Shown: positions 34,103 through 43,698, numbered from the stretch's first letter. The stretch: DNA of 64,000 nt from Pseudomonas putida (GCF_022627325.1 NZ_JAETZZ010000007.1:1-64000), one strand, 5' to 3'. A program made the numbers and translations. Notes: generated by a model not told the origin, from the sequence alone.

Positions 34103-35497
34103 TTACACCAACTCCAGGTTCAATGCCTGCGCACAAGCCTGCACCGAGCGCTGCTCAGTCTGCGCGTACAACGCCAGCTCATCCAGTACCTGCAGCCCCA
34201 ATGCCGCTTCGAAGGCCTCGCGGTTGGCGTTGCTGCCATACTCGGCCTGGGCATCGTCACCCAGGTTGGACTGGAAGATCCCCGCCGCGCTCACTGGCAG
34301 GAAGTCTTCGTAGACCAGCGCCTCGAAGTGCACATGGCCGGCCTCGATCAAGCCCTGCAGAGTGGTCGGGCGCTCAGCCTGCTCGCGTGCGGCCATGCCC
34401 TTCTCGGTCGCGAAATAGCGGAAGTACGCCAGCCCTTGCTCACGCATCTGTGCCAGGTCATCCGGAAACGCGGCAAAGTGCTCTTTCAGCAGTGCCATGT
34501 AGCGCTCGGCGTTGGCCTCTGCCGGTGCGCCGCCCAAGGCTGCACGGGTAGCGTCGAGCAGCGTGTCATACAGCTGCCGGCCTTTGGGCGTGAGTGCCGC
34601 GCCGCGCTGCTCGATCTCGCCGAAACGTGCGGTGTGGCTGCCTTCGCTACCGTGCTGGTCCCTGAACGCAACCTTCTCCTGCAGAGCCTTGAAGCTGGTC
34701 TGGCGCAGCAGGATCGGGTGGCGGCGAGTGGGCGGGCCTTCGACAACGGCTTTGGGTGGGATACCTTTGGCCGGCATGCCCAACTGGATCGCATCGATGT
34801 CCAGGGTGCGCGGGGTCAGGTGATTGATGTGCGGGCCCTTGAACGCCACCACGTCAGCGATCAGGCGGTGCTGGTCGTGTAACTGCTGGTACTGCTCGGC
34901 GGTAACCGTAGCCTCCTGGTGCCAGCGGAAGGTGTGCAGGGCCTCCTGCACGAACGCCTCGGCGTCGGTCGCGTTCAGGCCGCCATCGCGCTCGCACTGG
35001 GTGATCAGCTCAAGGGCGCGGGCGGTGAAGATCTTGCGTTTGGCCAGGAGGCTCTGTGCCAACTCACGCAGTGCGGGATTGTCGATCAGTTCCAGGCGCA
35101 GCAGCGAGGTGAAGACGCGGAACGGGCTGATGTGCAGTGCCTGTTCGTGCACGGCGCGAAACGCGGTGGAGTGCACGGGCACGCCTGCGCTGCTGAGGTC
35201 GTAGTACCCAACCGGCTGCATGCCCATCACCGCGAACAACCGGGCGATGGTGGCCAGCTCTTGTGCTGTGCCGACCCGGATGGCGCCGTGGCGCTCCTGG
35301 TCCAGGCGCTCCACCTCGCCGGTCCAGCGCAGCGCCTGGGCCACCTCAGGCTGCTGGGCCATGACCTGCTGGTTGATTTCGCTCACCAGCGCCAGCAGCG
35401 TGCCGTACAGCGGCACTTCCTGTTTGTACATGAGCGACATGGCGGCAGAGAACTGCGCGCGGATGCTGTCGGGGCTGACGAAATCGTGGGCGGGCAT
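34103..35497 (-). CDS. hglS: 2-oxoadipate dioxygenase/decarboxylase (DUF1338, D-2-hydroxyglutarate synthase)
   Basis: This 464-residue Fe(II) enzyme of the DUF1338/YdcJ family converts 2-oxoadipate to D-2-hydroxyglutarate in lysine catabolism, as shown for P. putida PP_5260. ATG at 35497 (MPAHDFVSPDSIRAQFSAAM) follows AGGAAG. Family features: SAGVPVHSTAFRAVHEQALH, containing metal-ligand His candidates, and KGPHINHLTPRTLDIDAIQL. It lies directly downstream of the LysR gene and close to amaB and amaA, which supply 2-aminoadipate, so the whole D-lysine branch to 2-hydroxyglutarate is almost contiguous. Confidence 0.92.
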   Translation of the reverse strand: MPAHDFVSPDSIRAQFSAAMSLMYKQEVPLYGTLLALVSEINQQVMAQQPEVAQALRWTGEVERLDQERHGAIRVGTAQELATIARLFAVMGMQPVGYYDLSSAGVPVHSTAFRAVHEQALHISPFRVFTSLLRLELIDNPALRELAQSLLAKRKIFTARALELITQCERDGGLNATDAEAFVQEALHTFRWHQEATVTAEQYQQLHDQHRLIADVVAFKGPHINHLTPRTLDIDAIQLGMPAKGIPPKAVVEGPPTRRHPILLRQTSFKALQEKVAFRDQHGSEGSHTARFGEIEQRGAALTPKGRQLYDTLLDATRAALGGAPAEANAERYMALLKEHFAAFPDDLAQMREQGLAYFRYFATEKGMAAREQAERPTTLQGLIEAGHVHFEALVYEDFLPVSAAGIFQSNLGDDAQAEYGSNANREAFEAALGLQVLDELALYAQTEQRSVQACAQALNLELV

Positions 35498-35628
35498 CGC
35501 TAGCTTCCTGGTTGGGTTCGGACGCTTACATGAAAGCTGGGAATGCACTATGGCCACAAGCGAAAAAAAGTGGCTGTGTCATTCCTTTTTTGATCGACCT
35601 TCGAGGCCTTTCGCCGCAATGGCGATTC

Positions 35629-36519
35629 TCAAGCCTGCAACTGCTCCAGAACCCATTGCGCCAACGCCCGCACCTTCGGCACCTCTGCCGCGTGCTCGGC
35701 ATAGGCCAGGTAATGCGCCCCGGTACTGTTCATCGCATGGTTCCAAGCAATCACCAGGCTGCCTTCGCTCAATTCCTTGGCCACCAGGTAGCGCGGTACC
35801 AGCGCTACCCCGCAGCCCGCCTGGGCCGCACTCAGCGCCATGTAGAAGGTATCGAACCGTGGCCCGTGGTAGGCGCTGACGCTGTGCAGCCCCAGCTCCA
35901 GGAACCACTCGTGCCAGGCTTCGGGCCGCGACGTGCTTTGCAGCAGCACCAGCTCCGCCAGCTCGGCCGCATCCCCCAGTTCACGCCCGGCCAGCAGCTC
36001 CGGGGCGCACACCGGCACTACTTGCTCGCGGAACAATTCGATGCAGGTCGCCCCCGGCCAGGTGCCTTGGCCATAGAAAAACACCACATCCGCCGAGCCC
36101 TGCAGCAAGGCGAAGGGCTCCATCTCGTTACGGATGTCCAGATGGATGTTGCTGTGGCGCTTGCCGAAGCCTTTGAGGTGCGGGATCAACCAACGCACGC
36201 CAAAACTCGGTTGAGTGGCTACCTTCAATATCTCGGTCTGCTCGCCATAGGTCAGCACGTAGCGGCTGGACATGTCCACCTGGGTGAGGATCTTGTTGAC
36301 CTCGGCCAGGTACAGGCTGCCAGCGGGGGTTAGTTGCAGGCGCCGGCGGATACGCAGGAACAGGTGGTGGCGCAGCATCTCTTCGAGCTGTGCGACCTGC
36401 TTGCTGACCGCGCTCTGGGTCAGGTGCAGCTCTTCGGCGGCACGGGTAAAACTCAAGTGGCGGGCTGCAGCTTCGAAGCACTGCAGGGCGGTCATGGAAG
36501 GCACCAGGCGTTTGGACAT
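35629..36519 (-). CDS. LysR-family regulator of the ama/hglS lysine genes
   Basis: This 296-residue GcvA-like LysR regulator begins MSKRLVPSMTALQCFEAAAR, with an HTH at LSFTRAAEELHLTQSAVSKQ. The effector domain is complete (LKVATQPSFGVRWLIPHLKG). It is divergent from amaB and upstream of hglS on the same strand. Position suggests it senses a lysine-pathway intermediate and activates amaBA and perhaps hglS. The 135-base divergent region holds an imperfect repeat GTGATC...GATCCAC near 36590-36616 that could be its site. Confidence 0.88.
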   Translation of the reverse strand: MSKRLVPSMTALQCFEAAARHLSFTRAAEELHLTQSAVSKQVAQLEEMLRHHLFLRIRRRLQLTPAGSLYLAEVNKILTQVDMSSRYVLTYGEQTEILKVATQPSFGVRWLIPHLKGFGKRHSNIHLDIRNEMEPFALLQGSADVVFFYGQGTWPGATCIELFREQVVPVCAPELLAGRELGDAAELAELVLLQSTSRPEAWHEWFLELGLHSVSAYHGPRFDTFYMALSAAQAGCGVALVPRYLVAKELSEGSLVIAWNHAMNSTGAHYLAYAEHAAEVPKVRALAQWVLEQLQA

Positions 36520-36654
36520 AGCGGTCTCTGCAACTCAAATCATTACCTGACGGAATGATATGCGGAATAAAGGTCGTTTGTTGCACTGGTGTGATCGGAT
36601 TAATACTGATCCACATCATTTTTCCACCCCATCACCCGATGTAGGAGAAGCACA

Positions 36655-38145
36655 ATGGTTGCTGGATTGCTCGAGCGCCTTGGCGTTGCCGCCACGGCTT
36701 ACACCCAGGGCGACTACCCTGTTCACACCCCGATCGACGGTAGCCAGATCGCCTCGGTGAAACTGCTTGGCAAGGCCGAGACCACCGCCCGCATCGACCA
36801 GGCGCAGAGTGCCTTCCAAGCCTGGCGCAGCGTGCCGGCCCCGCGCCGTGGCGAACTGGTGCGCCTGTTCGGTGAAGTGCTGCGTGAACACAAGGCCGAC
36901 CTGGGCGAACTGGTGTCGATCGAAGCCGGCAAGATCACTCAGGAAGGCCTGGGTGAAGTCCAGGAAATGATCGACATCTGCGATTTCGCCGTTGGCCTGT
37001 CGCGTCAGCTGTACGGCCTGACCATCGCATCGGAGCGCCCTGGCCACCACATGCGTGAGAGCTGGCACCCGCTGGGCGTGGTCGGCGTGATCAGCGCCTT
37101 CAACTTCCCGGTGGCCGTGTGGGCCTGGAACACCGCGCTGGCCCTGGTGGCCGGTAACGCGGTGGTGTGGAAGCCTTCGGAGAAGACCCCGCTGACCGCG
37201 CTGGCCTGCCAGGCACTGTTCGAAAAAGCCCTGAAAGCCTTTGGCGATGCCCCGGCTGGCCTGGCACAACTGGTCATCGGTGGCCGCGAAGCGGGCGAAG
37301 CCTTGGTCGATGACCCACGCGTGCCGCTGGTCAGCGCCACCGGCAGCACCCGTATGGGCCGTGAAGTCGGCCCGCGCGTTGCTGCCCGTTTCGGCCGCAG
37401 CATCCTGGAACTGGGCGGTAACAATGCCATGATCCTGGCACCGAGCGCCGATCTGGATCTGGCCGTGCGTGGCATTCTGTTCTCCGCTGTGGGCACTGCC
37501 GGCCAGCGCTGCACCACCCTGCGCCGCCTGATCGTGCACCGCTCTATCAAGGACGAAGTGGTTGCCCGTGTGAAAGCCGCCTACGCCAAGGTACGTATCG
37601 GCGACCCGCGCAAGGACAACCTGGTGGGCCCACTGATCGACAAATTGTCGTTCGACGCCATGCAGGGCGCGCTGGCCAAGGCCCGCGACGAGGGTGGCCA
37701 GGTATTCGGTGGCGAGCGCCAGCTGGCCGACCAGTTCCCGAACGCCTACTACGTGTCGCCAGCCATCGCCGAGATGCCCGCGCAGAGCGACGTGGTGCGC
37801 CACGAAACCTTCGCACCGATCCTCTACGTACTGGCCTACGATGACTTCGAAGAGGCCCTGCGCCTGAACAACGAAGTACCGCAAGGCCTGTCGTCGTGCA
37901 TCTTCACCACCGACATCCGTGAGGCCGAGCGCTTCCAGAGCGCCTCGGGCAGCGACTGCGGTATCGCCAACGTCAACATCGGCACCAGCGGCGCCGAAAT
38001 TGGCGGCGCCTTCGGTGGCGAGAAGGAAACCGGCGGCGGTCGTGAGTCGGGTTCCGATGCCTGGAAAGGCTACATGCGTCGCCAGACCAACACCGTGAAC
38101 TACTCGCGTGAGCTGCCGCTGGCGCAGGGTATCGTGTTCGACTGA
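36655..38145 (+). CDS. amaB: L-2-aminoadipate semialdehyde dehydrogenase (piperideine-6-carboxylate dehydrogenase)
   Basis: This 496-residue ALDH7-type dehydrogenase oxidises delta1-piperideine-6-carboxylate/aminoadipate semialdehyde to L-2-aminoadipate. ATG at 36655 after GTAGGAGAAG. Motifs: VGVISAFNFPVAVWAWNTAL, catalytic Glu in LELGGNNAMI, catalytic Cys in VGTAGQRCTTLRRL, and C-terminal GGRESGSDAWKGYMRRQTNT, typical of antiquitin/AmaB. It precedes amaA on the same strand, separated by a hairpin and REP pair, and is divergent from the LysR gene. Confidence 0.95.
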   Translation: MVAGLLERLGVAATAYTQGDYPVHTPIDGSQIASVKLLGKAETTARIDQAQSAFQAWRSVPAPRRGELVRLFGEVLREHKADLGELVSIEAGKITQEGLGEVQEMIDICDFAVGLSRQLYGLTIASERPGHHMRESWHPLGVVGVISAFNFPVAVWAWNTALALVAGNAVVWKPSEKTPLTALACQALFEKALKAFGDAPAGLAQLVIGGREAGEALVDDPRVPLVSATGSTRMGREVGPRVAARFGRSILELGGNNAMILAPSADLDLAVRGILFSAVGTAGQRCTTLRRLIVHRSIKDEVVARVKAAYAKVRIGDPRKDNLVGPLIDKLSFDAMQGALAKARDEGGQVFGGERQLADQFPNAYYVSPAIAEMPAQSDVVRHETFAPILYVLAYDDFEEALRLNNEVPQGLSSCIFTTDIREAERFQSASGSDCGIANVNIGTSGAEIGGAFGGEKETGGGRESGSDAWKGYMRRQTNTVNYSRELPLAQGIVFD

Positions 38146-38155
38146 TGCTGCATGG

Positions 38156-38266
38156 CCGGGGGCTTTGCCCCCGGTTCGCCGGCAAGCCGGCTCCCACAGC
38201 GATCGTGCGGGCGATGCGATCCTTGTGGAAGCCGGCTTGCCAGCGATGGGCCGCACAGCGGCCCCA
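38156..38266. repeat. Hairpin plus facing REP pair between amaB and amaA
   Basis: CCGGGGGC (38156-38163) pairs with GCCCCCGG (38167-38174). Next come TCGCCGGCAAGCCGGCTCCC (from 38176) and, inverted, GAAGCCGGCTTGCCAGCGAT (from 38228). The unit lies inside the presumed amaBA operon and could reduce amaA expression or protect amaB mRNA. Confidence 0.75.
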
Positions 38267-38293
38267 ACAAGAACAATAGTGCTGGAGCCGGCC

Positions 38294-39580
38294 ATGTCCG
38301 AACTGCGTCAACAATGCTTGTGGGAACACGTCAGCCAACCTACCGTCGCCGCTCAGGCCCTGGCCGGTGAACACAAGGCCGACGTCTGCGTCATCGGCGG
38401 CGGCATCACCGGCCTGTCGGCGGCCATCCACCTGCTCGAACAGGGCAAGTCGGTGATCCTGCTGGAGGCCTGGAAGATCGGCCACGGCGGCTCCGGACGT
38501 AACGTAGGCCTGGTCAACGCCGGCACCTGGATCCGTCCCGACGATGTCGAGGCAACGTTGGGCCAGAAGCAGGGCAGCCGCTTGAACAAGGTGCTCGGCG
38601 AGGCGCCAGGCGAAGTGTTCGCCATGATCGAACGCCTCGGCATCGATTGCCAGGCGCAGCACAAAGGCACCCTGCACATGGCGCACAACGCCACCGGCAT
38701 CGCCGACCTCGAAGCGCGCCATGAGCAATGGCGCCGACGCGGCGCCGATGTGCAGCTGCTGACCGGCGCCCAGTGCCAGGAGTACTGCGGCACCGACAAG
38801 ATTTCCGCCGCGCTGCTCGACCGCCGCGCCGGCACCATCAACCCCATGGGGTATACCCAAGGCCTGGCCGCGGCGGTTGCGCGCCTGGGCGGCAAGTTGT
38901 TCCAGCAATCGGCCGTGGAAGGCCTGGAGCGCGAAGACGATGCCTGGCGGGTCAAGACTGCCCGCGGCTCGGTGCGCGCCGAGAAGGTGGTGATCTCGAC
39001 CGGCGCCTACACCGAGGGTGATTGGAGCAACCTGCAGAAGCAGTTCTTCCGTGGCTACTACTACCAGGTCGCTTCCAAGCCGCTGCACGGTGCTGCTGCC
39101 GACAAGGTTCTGCCACATGGCCAAGGCTCGTGGGACACCCGCACGGTGCTCAGCAGCATCCGCCGCGACGACCAGGGCCGCCTGCTGCTTGGCAGCCTTG
39201 GACGGGTGGATAACAAGCCTGCATGGTTCGTGCGCAGTTGGGCTGACCGCATCCAGAGCCATTACTACCCTGAGCTGGGCAAGGTCGAGTGGGAGATGCA
39301 CTGGACCGGCTGCATCGACTTCACCCCTGACCACCTGATGCGCCTGTTCGAACCGGCGCCGGGGTTGGTTGCGGTGACGGGCTACAACGGGCGCGGCAAT
39401 ACCACCGGCACGGTGATTGGCCGGGCGTTCGCCGAGTTTCTGCTCAAGGGCGAGGCGGACAGCCTGCCGATCCCGTTCTCGCCGATGACCGGGGTGAGTG
39501 CGCCATCGTTGCGCACCGCGTTCTACGAGTCCGGGTTCTCGCTGTACCACGCGGGGCAGTGTTTGCGGGTAGTGCTGTAG
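38294..39580 (+). CDS. amaA: L-pipecolate oxidase
   Basis: This 428-residue FAD-dependent oxidase of the DAO family oxidises L-pipecolate to delta1-piperideine-6-carboxylate, the substrate of AmaB. ATG at 38294 (MSELRQQCLWEHVSQPTVAA). The FAD motif is DVCVIGGGITGLSAAIHLLE, then LLEAWKIGHGGSGRNVG. The C-terminal segment GYNGRGNTTGTVIGRAFAEF closes the FAD site. It is the same length and gene order as P. putida PP_5257/PP_5258. The frame upstream to 38108 runs through the REP pair and is not coding. Confidence 0.93.
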   Translation: MSELRQQCLWEHVSQPTVAAQALAGEHKADVCVIGGGITGLSAAIHLLEQGKSVILLEAWKIGHGGSGRNVGLVNAGTWIRPDDVEATLGQKQGSRLNKVLGEAPGEVFAMIERLGIDCQAQHKGTLHMAHNATGIADLEARHEQWRRRGADVQLLTGAQCQEYCGTDKISAALLDRRAGTINPMGYTQGLAAAVARLGGKLFQQSAVEGLEREDDAWRVKTARGSVRAEKVVISTGAYTEGDWSNLQKQFFRGYYYQVASKPLHGAAADKVLPHGQGSWDTRTVLSSIRRDDQGRLLLGSLGRVDNKPAWFVRSWADRIQSHYYPELGKVEWEMHWTGCIDFTPDHLMRLFEPAPGLVAVTGYNGRGNTTGTVIGRAFAEFLLKGEADSLPIPFSPMTGVSAPSLRTAFYESGFSLYHAGQCLRVVL

Positions 39581-39588
39581 GTGTTTGT

Positions 39589-39702
39589 ACCGGCCCTATC
39601 GCCGGCAAGCCGGCTCCCGCAGGGTTCTGCGGCGCTGCGGATGGCGCAGGTGGCACAGACTCATTTTGGGCGCCGCTTGCCGGCGATAGGGCCGGTGCAG
39701 GC
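39589..39702. repeat. Facing pair of REP elements after amaA
   Basis: CCCTATCGCCGGCAAGCCGG and, inverted, GCTTGCCGGCGATAGGGCCG flank a 45-base spacer. It lies between convergent amaA and the MscS-type channel gene. Confidence 0.8.
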
Positions 39703-39709
39703 GTCAGCA

Positions 39710-41137
39710 TTACCTGTGCAACCAGCTGAGAAAGCCACCTTTCTTGATCGCTGTCGGCTTTTGCAGCAGCAATGACTCCCGGCTCTGGCGCCGGAACCGC
39801 TGCAACTTGGTCAACGCCGTCTGCACCTCGCCGCGCTGTACCAGGCAGCTGCGCACCTGCTCCTTCTCGATGCGATACAGCACGCAACTGGTCAGGGTAC
39901 GGAATTCGGCAAACGAGTCATCCTCATCGATGAGGCCCTCGATCCCCAGCACTTCCCCCGGCCCCATGCGCCCGGCTTCCACTAACGTGTCGCCATCGCG
40001 AATCGCCGCCGAAACCACGCCGCTACCGATCACCAGCAAGTGATCGGAATGCTCGCCCACGCCCAGAATCACTTGGTCTGCCAGGTACTCGACGGCAGTC
40101 ATGCGCTGGCTCAAGGCATCGCGCTCCTCGTCAGTCAACGAACGGAACACCCGTACCTCGTCCAGCACTTCACGCTGACGGCTGCGCGGCGGCATGGCCA
40201 GGTCGACGTTCCACATCACGCCACTGGCCTCCAGGTGGCGATGTGCAAGATCGAACAGCTGGTTGCGCGCCTCGGTCTTGCCGCCCAAGTCAGCGACGAA
40301 GCCGCTGGCTTCGTACTCCACCGATTCCAGCGTCGAGGCCTTCACCGTCACTTTCGGCTTGGGTGATGCGAGTATCGCGCGGGTGCCTTGCAAGGCCTTT
40401 TCCAGCGCATCGAAGACCCGCTTCGGCCTTACCTTGGCGGGTACCACCACACTGATCGACACCCCATGCACATCGGCCGGGCGGCTGTGGTTGAGCAACT
40501 TGGCCTTGGCCGCCACCGAGTTGGGGATCACCGCCAGGCTGCCGGAGCCGGTGAGCAGGCGGGTGGCCCGCCAGTCGATGTCCAGCACCTTGCCTTCAGT
40601 GCCGTCGATCGAGATCGCATCGCCGATCTGATAAGGCCGCGTGGTGTTCAGCACGATCCCGCTGAACACGTCGGCCAAGGTGCTTTGCAACGCCAGGCCA
40701 ATGACGATGGCCATCACCCCGGAGGTGGCCAGCAAGCCCTTTACCGGCAGCTGCATCACATAGCCTGCAGCGGCGACCACCGCCGCCAGGAAGATCAGCG
40801 CCCCCAGCACATCCTGCAGCAACCGCCCGCCATGGCTGCCGCGCGCCCCCAGCAGCAGGCCGAACACCACCGTCACCGTGCGTGCGCCGAACAGCCACCA
40901 GCCGATCGCCAGCACCGTGGCCATCAGGTTGCGCGACACGTCGTCGACCCAGGGCGGCGGTTGCAGCGGGCTCATCCCGGCAGTCACCAGCACCCAGCTG
41001 AACAGCAGGAAAATCGCCAACCGCGCACCGATACGCCATGCCCTGCGCTGAACAGGGATCAGTTGCCAAAGCACGAGGTCGAGCAGGATCAGGGCACAAC
41101 CGAGCAACAAAGGGGACGACTGGATGAAAGCCAGCAT
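39710..41137 (-). CDS. MscS-type channel with C-terminal cyclic nucleotide-binding domain
   Basis: This is a 475-residue inner-membrane protein. ATG at 41137 (MLAFIQSSPLLLGCALILLD). The frame extends 75 codons further, but without membrane or MscS features. Four hydrophobic segments occupy ~5-165. The MscS pore and beta domain follow (GVMAIVIGLALQSTLADVFS, RPYQIGDAISIDGTEGKVLD, LLTGSGSLAVIPNSVAAKAK). Residues ~330-460 form a cNMP-binding fold (GRMGPGEVLGIEGLIDEDDS). Such bCNG channels are usually poorly or not mechanosensitive and may be ligand-gated. It is monocistronic and converges with amaA. Confidence 0.87.
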   Translation of the reverse strand: MLAFIQSSPLLLGCALILLDLVLWQLIPVQRRAWRIGARLAIFLLFSWVLVTAGMSPLQPPPWVDDVSRNLMATVLAIGWWLFGARTVTVVFGLLLGARGSHGGRLLQDVLGALIFLAAVVAAAGYVMQLPVKGLLATSGVMAIVIGLALQSTLADVFSGIVLNTTRPYQIGDAISIDGTEGKVLDIDWRATRLLTGSGSLAVIPNSVAAKAKLLNHSRPADVHGVSISVVVPAKVRPKRVFDALEKALQGTRAILASPKPKVTVKASTLESVEYEASGFVADLGGKTEARNQLFDLAHRHLEASGVMWNVDLAMPPRSRQREVLDEVRVFRSLTDEERDALSQRMTAVEYLADQVILGVGEHSDHLLVIGSGVVSAAIRDGDTLVEAGRMGPGEVLGIEGLIDEDDSFAEFRTLTSCVLYRIEKEQVRSCLVQRGEVQTALTKLQRFRRQSRESLLLQKPTAIKKGGFLSWLHR

Positions 41138-41489
41138 GGTGGTCTCGGGTGTGAGGGGAGGGCTGTGTGTAGTAATAGAGCAGGTTGAGGTGGCCGGCAA
41201 TGGGGGCGAGTGAACCTTACAGGCGCATTTCACCCGCGCGCCATCGACGGCTGTGGGAGTGCCGTCCAGCCTCCAGCGTGGCTCGCCTTCGATGACGGCG
41301 CCTGGAACCCCGCAATGCGGGCGAAGGTGGTATTTGCGAGCCGGCCCAGGACCCACAATCATCGTTCACAAAACAGAACGCTAAAGCCAAAAATCACTAT
41401 CTACCGCTCCAAAGGTGGTGGTTTTAAGCTTCTCCCATCAACGCGAAACACCCAACTTACTGAACATCCAAACCCTTAGGAGCACGACC
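41138..41489 (+). promoter_or_regulatory. Control region of ycaC-like gene 1
   Basis: This 352-base gap has no gene. Its last ~90 bases contain CTACCGCTCCAAAGGTGGTG (41401-41420), then TTTTAA, and CATCAACGCGAAACACCC (about 41436-41452). This ~50-base block recurs upstream of the near-identical gene at 47040. Since a LysR gene is divergent from that second copy, the block is a candidate LysR operator serving both. TTAGGAG gives the ribosome site. Confidence 0.5.
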
Positions 41490-42119
41490 ATGACCCACTT
41501 CAAATACAACCGCCTGAACAAAGACGACGCCGCCGTTCTGCTGGTCGACCACCAGGCTGGCCTGCTGTCCCTGGTCCGTGACATCGAGCCGGATGCGTTC
41601 AAGAACAACGTGCTGGCCCTGGCGGACCTCGCCAAGTTTTTCAACCTGCCGACCATCCTCACCACCAGCTTCGAACAAGGCCCCAACGGCCCGCTGGTAC
41701 CGGAGCTCAAAGCACTGTTCCCGGACGCCCCATACATCGCCCGCCCTGGCCAGATCAACGCCTGGGACAACGAAGACTTCGTCAAGGCGGTGAAGGCCAC
41801 CGGCAAGAAGCAGCTGATCATCGCCGGTGTAGTGACCGAGGTGTGTGTAGCCTTCCCGGCGCTGTCGGCACTGGAAGAAGAGTTCGAGGTGTTCGTGGTG
41901 ACTGACGCTTCCGGCACCTTCAATGCCATGACCCGCGACGCCGCCCACGACCGCATGAGCCAGGCTGGCGCACAACTGATGACCTGGTTCGGCGTGGCAT
42001 GTGAGCTCCACCGCGACTGGCGCAACGACGTCGAAGGGCTGGCGGCGCTGTGCTCCAACCACATCCCGGATTACCGCAACCTGATGACCAGCTACAACGC
42101 CTTCAACGCCGGCAAGTAA
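41490..42119 (+). CDS. YcaC-like isochorismatase-family cysteine hydrolase, copy 1
   Basis: This 209-residue hydrolase has ATG at 41490 after TTAGGAG. The catalytic Asp is in VLLVDHQAGLLSL, a Lys lies in VKATGKKQLIIAG, and the nucleophile Cys is in VTEVCVAFPAL, the isochorismatase-like triad. The tail ACELHRDWRNDVEGLAALCS is typical of the YcaC group, octameric hydrolases of unknown natural substrate. It is nearly identical, in DNA as well as protein, to the gene at 47040, and more distantly related to the one at 52001. It starts a cluster with the ABM-domain gene and the alpha/beta hydrolase. Confidence 0.88.
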   Translation: MTHFKYNRLNKDDAAVLLVDHQAGLLSLVRDIEPDAFKNNVLALADLAKFFNLPTILTTSFEQGPNGPLVPELKALFPDAPYIARPGQINAWDNEDFVKAVKATGKKQLIIAGVVTEVCVAFPALSALEEEFEVFVVTDASGTFNAMTRDAAHDRMSQAGAQLMTWFGVACELHRDWRNDVEGLAALCSNHIPDYRNLMTSYNAFNAGK

Positions 42120-42234
42120 GCCGACCGCCTCGGGCACCGGCAGCGGTGCCCGCGCAGGGCAGCACACTCATCCAATCATCCGCCCGTCCGCCGTTGCACA
42201 GTGGATGCGGGCAAGCTCATCCCAAGGAACGCCG

Positions 42235-42801
42235 ATGAACACCGCATTCCAAGACAACCGCAACGTGGTGACGCTGGTCATCCAGCACAAGGTCCGCGCC
42301 CAGGCACTGGCCAGGTACGAGGCTTGGCTCAAGCGTACGGTCAGCACCGCACGGCGCCAGCCGGGGCACCTCGACGTCAACGTGATCCGCCCGGACGACG
42401 GCGGGCTGCACTTCACCACCGTGGTGCGCTTTGCAGATGCCAGCTTGTTGCAGGCCTGGGTCAACTCCAGCGAGCGCCAGACGCTGGTCAACGAAGTGCT
42501 ACCGCTGCTCGACGGCGGCGACCACACCCAGGTGCATGAAGACCCGGAGTTCTGGTTCACACCGCCCAGCATGACGTCCGCGCAACCGCCGCGCTGGAAG
42601 CAGGCCCTGCTGACCTACCTGGTGATCTGCCCGATGACCATGATCATTCCGCAATTGCTGGCGCCGTTCTTCATCCGCTTCCCGCAGTTTGGCGGGATGG
42701 TCACAGGCAACCTGATCGTCAACCTGTTCGTGATCCTGCCCGTGGTGTTTTTCATCATGCCCTGGGTAACCCGTCGTTGCGCCAACTGGCTGCGCAGCTG
42801 A
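42235..42801 (+). CDS. Antibiotic biosynthesis monooxygenase (ABM) domain membrane protein
   Basis: This 188-residue protein starts at ATG 42235 ([20 protein letters not shown]) after CAAGGAA. Residues ~10-105 form an ABM/YgiN-type ferredoxin-like fold ([20 protein letters not shown]...[20 protein letters not shown]). Residues ~125-180 carry two transmembrane segments ([40 protein letters not shown]). The combination is known in proteobacteria, but its role is not. ABM domains often act on quinone-like or reactive aromatic compounds. It lies between ycaC copy 1 and an alpha/beta hydrolase gene, in one likely operon. Confidence 0.83.
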   Translation: MNTAFQDNRNVVTLVIQHKVRAQALARYEAWLKRTVSTARRQPGHLDVNVIRPDDGGLHFTTVVRFADASLLQAWVNSSERQTLVNEVLPLLDGGDHTQVHEDPEFWFTPPSMTSAQPPRWKQALLTYLVICPMTMIIPQLLAPFFIRFPQFGGMVTGNLIVNLFVILPVVFFIMPWVTRRCANWLRS

Positions 42802-42839
42802 TTCATCTCTCAACCAAGACACTTCAAGGAGATACAGAC

Positions 42840-43658
42840 ATGACTACGCTCGTTACCCGCGATGGCACTTCGATCTATTACAAGGACTGGGGCAGCGGCA
42901 AGCCCGTGCTGTTCAGCCACGGCTGGCCGCTGGATGCCGACATGTGGGACTCGCAGATGGAGTACCTGGCCAGCCGCGGCTACCGCGCAATCGCCTTCGA
43001 CCGCCGTGGTTTCGGCCGCTCGGGCCAGCCGTGGAACGGTTATGACTACGACACCTTCGCTGACGACATCGCCCAGCTGATCGAGCACCTCGACCTGCGC
43101 GACGTGACCCTGGTGGGCTTCTCCATGGGTGGCGGCGACGTCAGCCGCTACATCGCCCGCCATGGCAGCGCACGGGTTGCCGGGCTGGTGTTGCTGGGCG
43201 CGGTGACGCCGGTGTTCGGGAAGCGCGACGATAACCCGGAGGGTGTCGACACCTCGGTATTCGACGGTATCCAGGCTGGCCTGCGGGCGGATCGGGCGCA
43301 GTTCATCGCTGATTTCGCCACGCCGTTCTATGGGCTGAACCATGGGCAGCAGGTGTCTCAGGGGGTGCAGACGCAGACCCTGAACATTGCGCTGATGGCT
43401 TCGATCAAGGCCACGCTGGATTGCGTCAGTGCGTTCTCTGAAACCGACTTCCGCCCGGACATGGCCAAGATCGATGTACCGACCTTGGTGGTCCACGGTG
43501 ACGACGATCAGATCGTACCGTTCGAGACTACCGGCAAGCGGGCTGCGGAGTTGATTCGGGGGGCTGAGCTGAAGGTGTACAGCGGGGCGCCGCACGGGTT
43601 CGCAGTGACCCATGCGCAGCAGCTCAATGAAGACCTGCTGGCGTTCCTGAACCGCTGA
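42840..43658 (+). CDS. Alpha/beta hydrolase (non-heme chloroperoxidase type)
   Basis: This is a 272-residue serine hydrolase. ATG at 42840 follows CAAGGAGATACAG. The lipase/chloroperoxidase fold is complete: oxyanion loop [13 protein letters not shown], nucleophile Ser in [13 protein letters not shown], Asp in [13 protein letters not shown], and His in [10 protein letters not shown]. This cofactor-free haloperoxidase/esterase family (RutD, bromoperoxidase) hydrolyses esters. The halogenation seen in vitro is a side reaction. Spacing (38 bases) suggests co-transcription with the ABM gene. Confidence 0.9.
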   Translation: MTTLVTRDGTSIYYKDWGSGKPVLFSHGWPLDADMWDSQMEYLASRGYRAIAFDRRGFGRSGQPWNGYDYDTFADDIAQLIEHLDLRDVTLVGFSMGGGDVSRYIARHGSARVAGLVLLGAVTPVFGKRDDNPEGVDTSVFDGIQAGLRADRAQFIADFATPFYGLNHGQQVSQGVQTQTLNIALMASIKATLDCVSAFSETDFRPDMAKIDVPTLVVHGDDDQIVPFETTGKRAAELIRGAELKVYSGAPHGFAVTHAQQLNEDLLAFLNR

Positions 43659-43666
43659 GCAGGCTA

Positions 43667-43698
43667 GGGCCGCGTTGCGGCCCATCGCCGGCCCTGCC
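43667..43698. repeat. REP element
   Basis: GGGCCGCGTTGCGGCCCATC followed by GCCGGCCCTGCC, a single REP copy downstream of the alpha/beta hydrolase gene. Confidence 0.65.

Noticed and set aside
36616..38295. 559-codon minus-strand frame
   Set aside because: Antisense of amaB.
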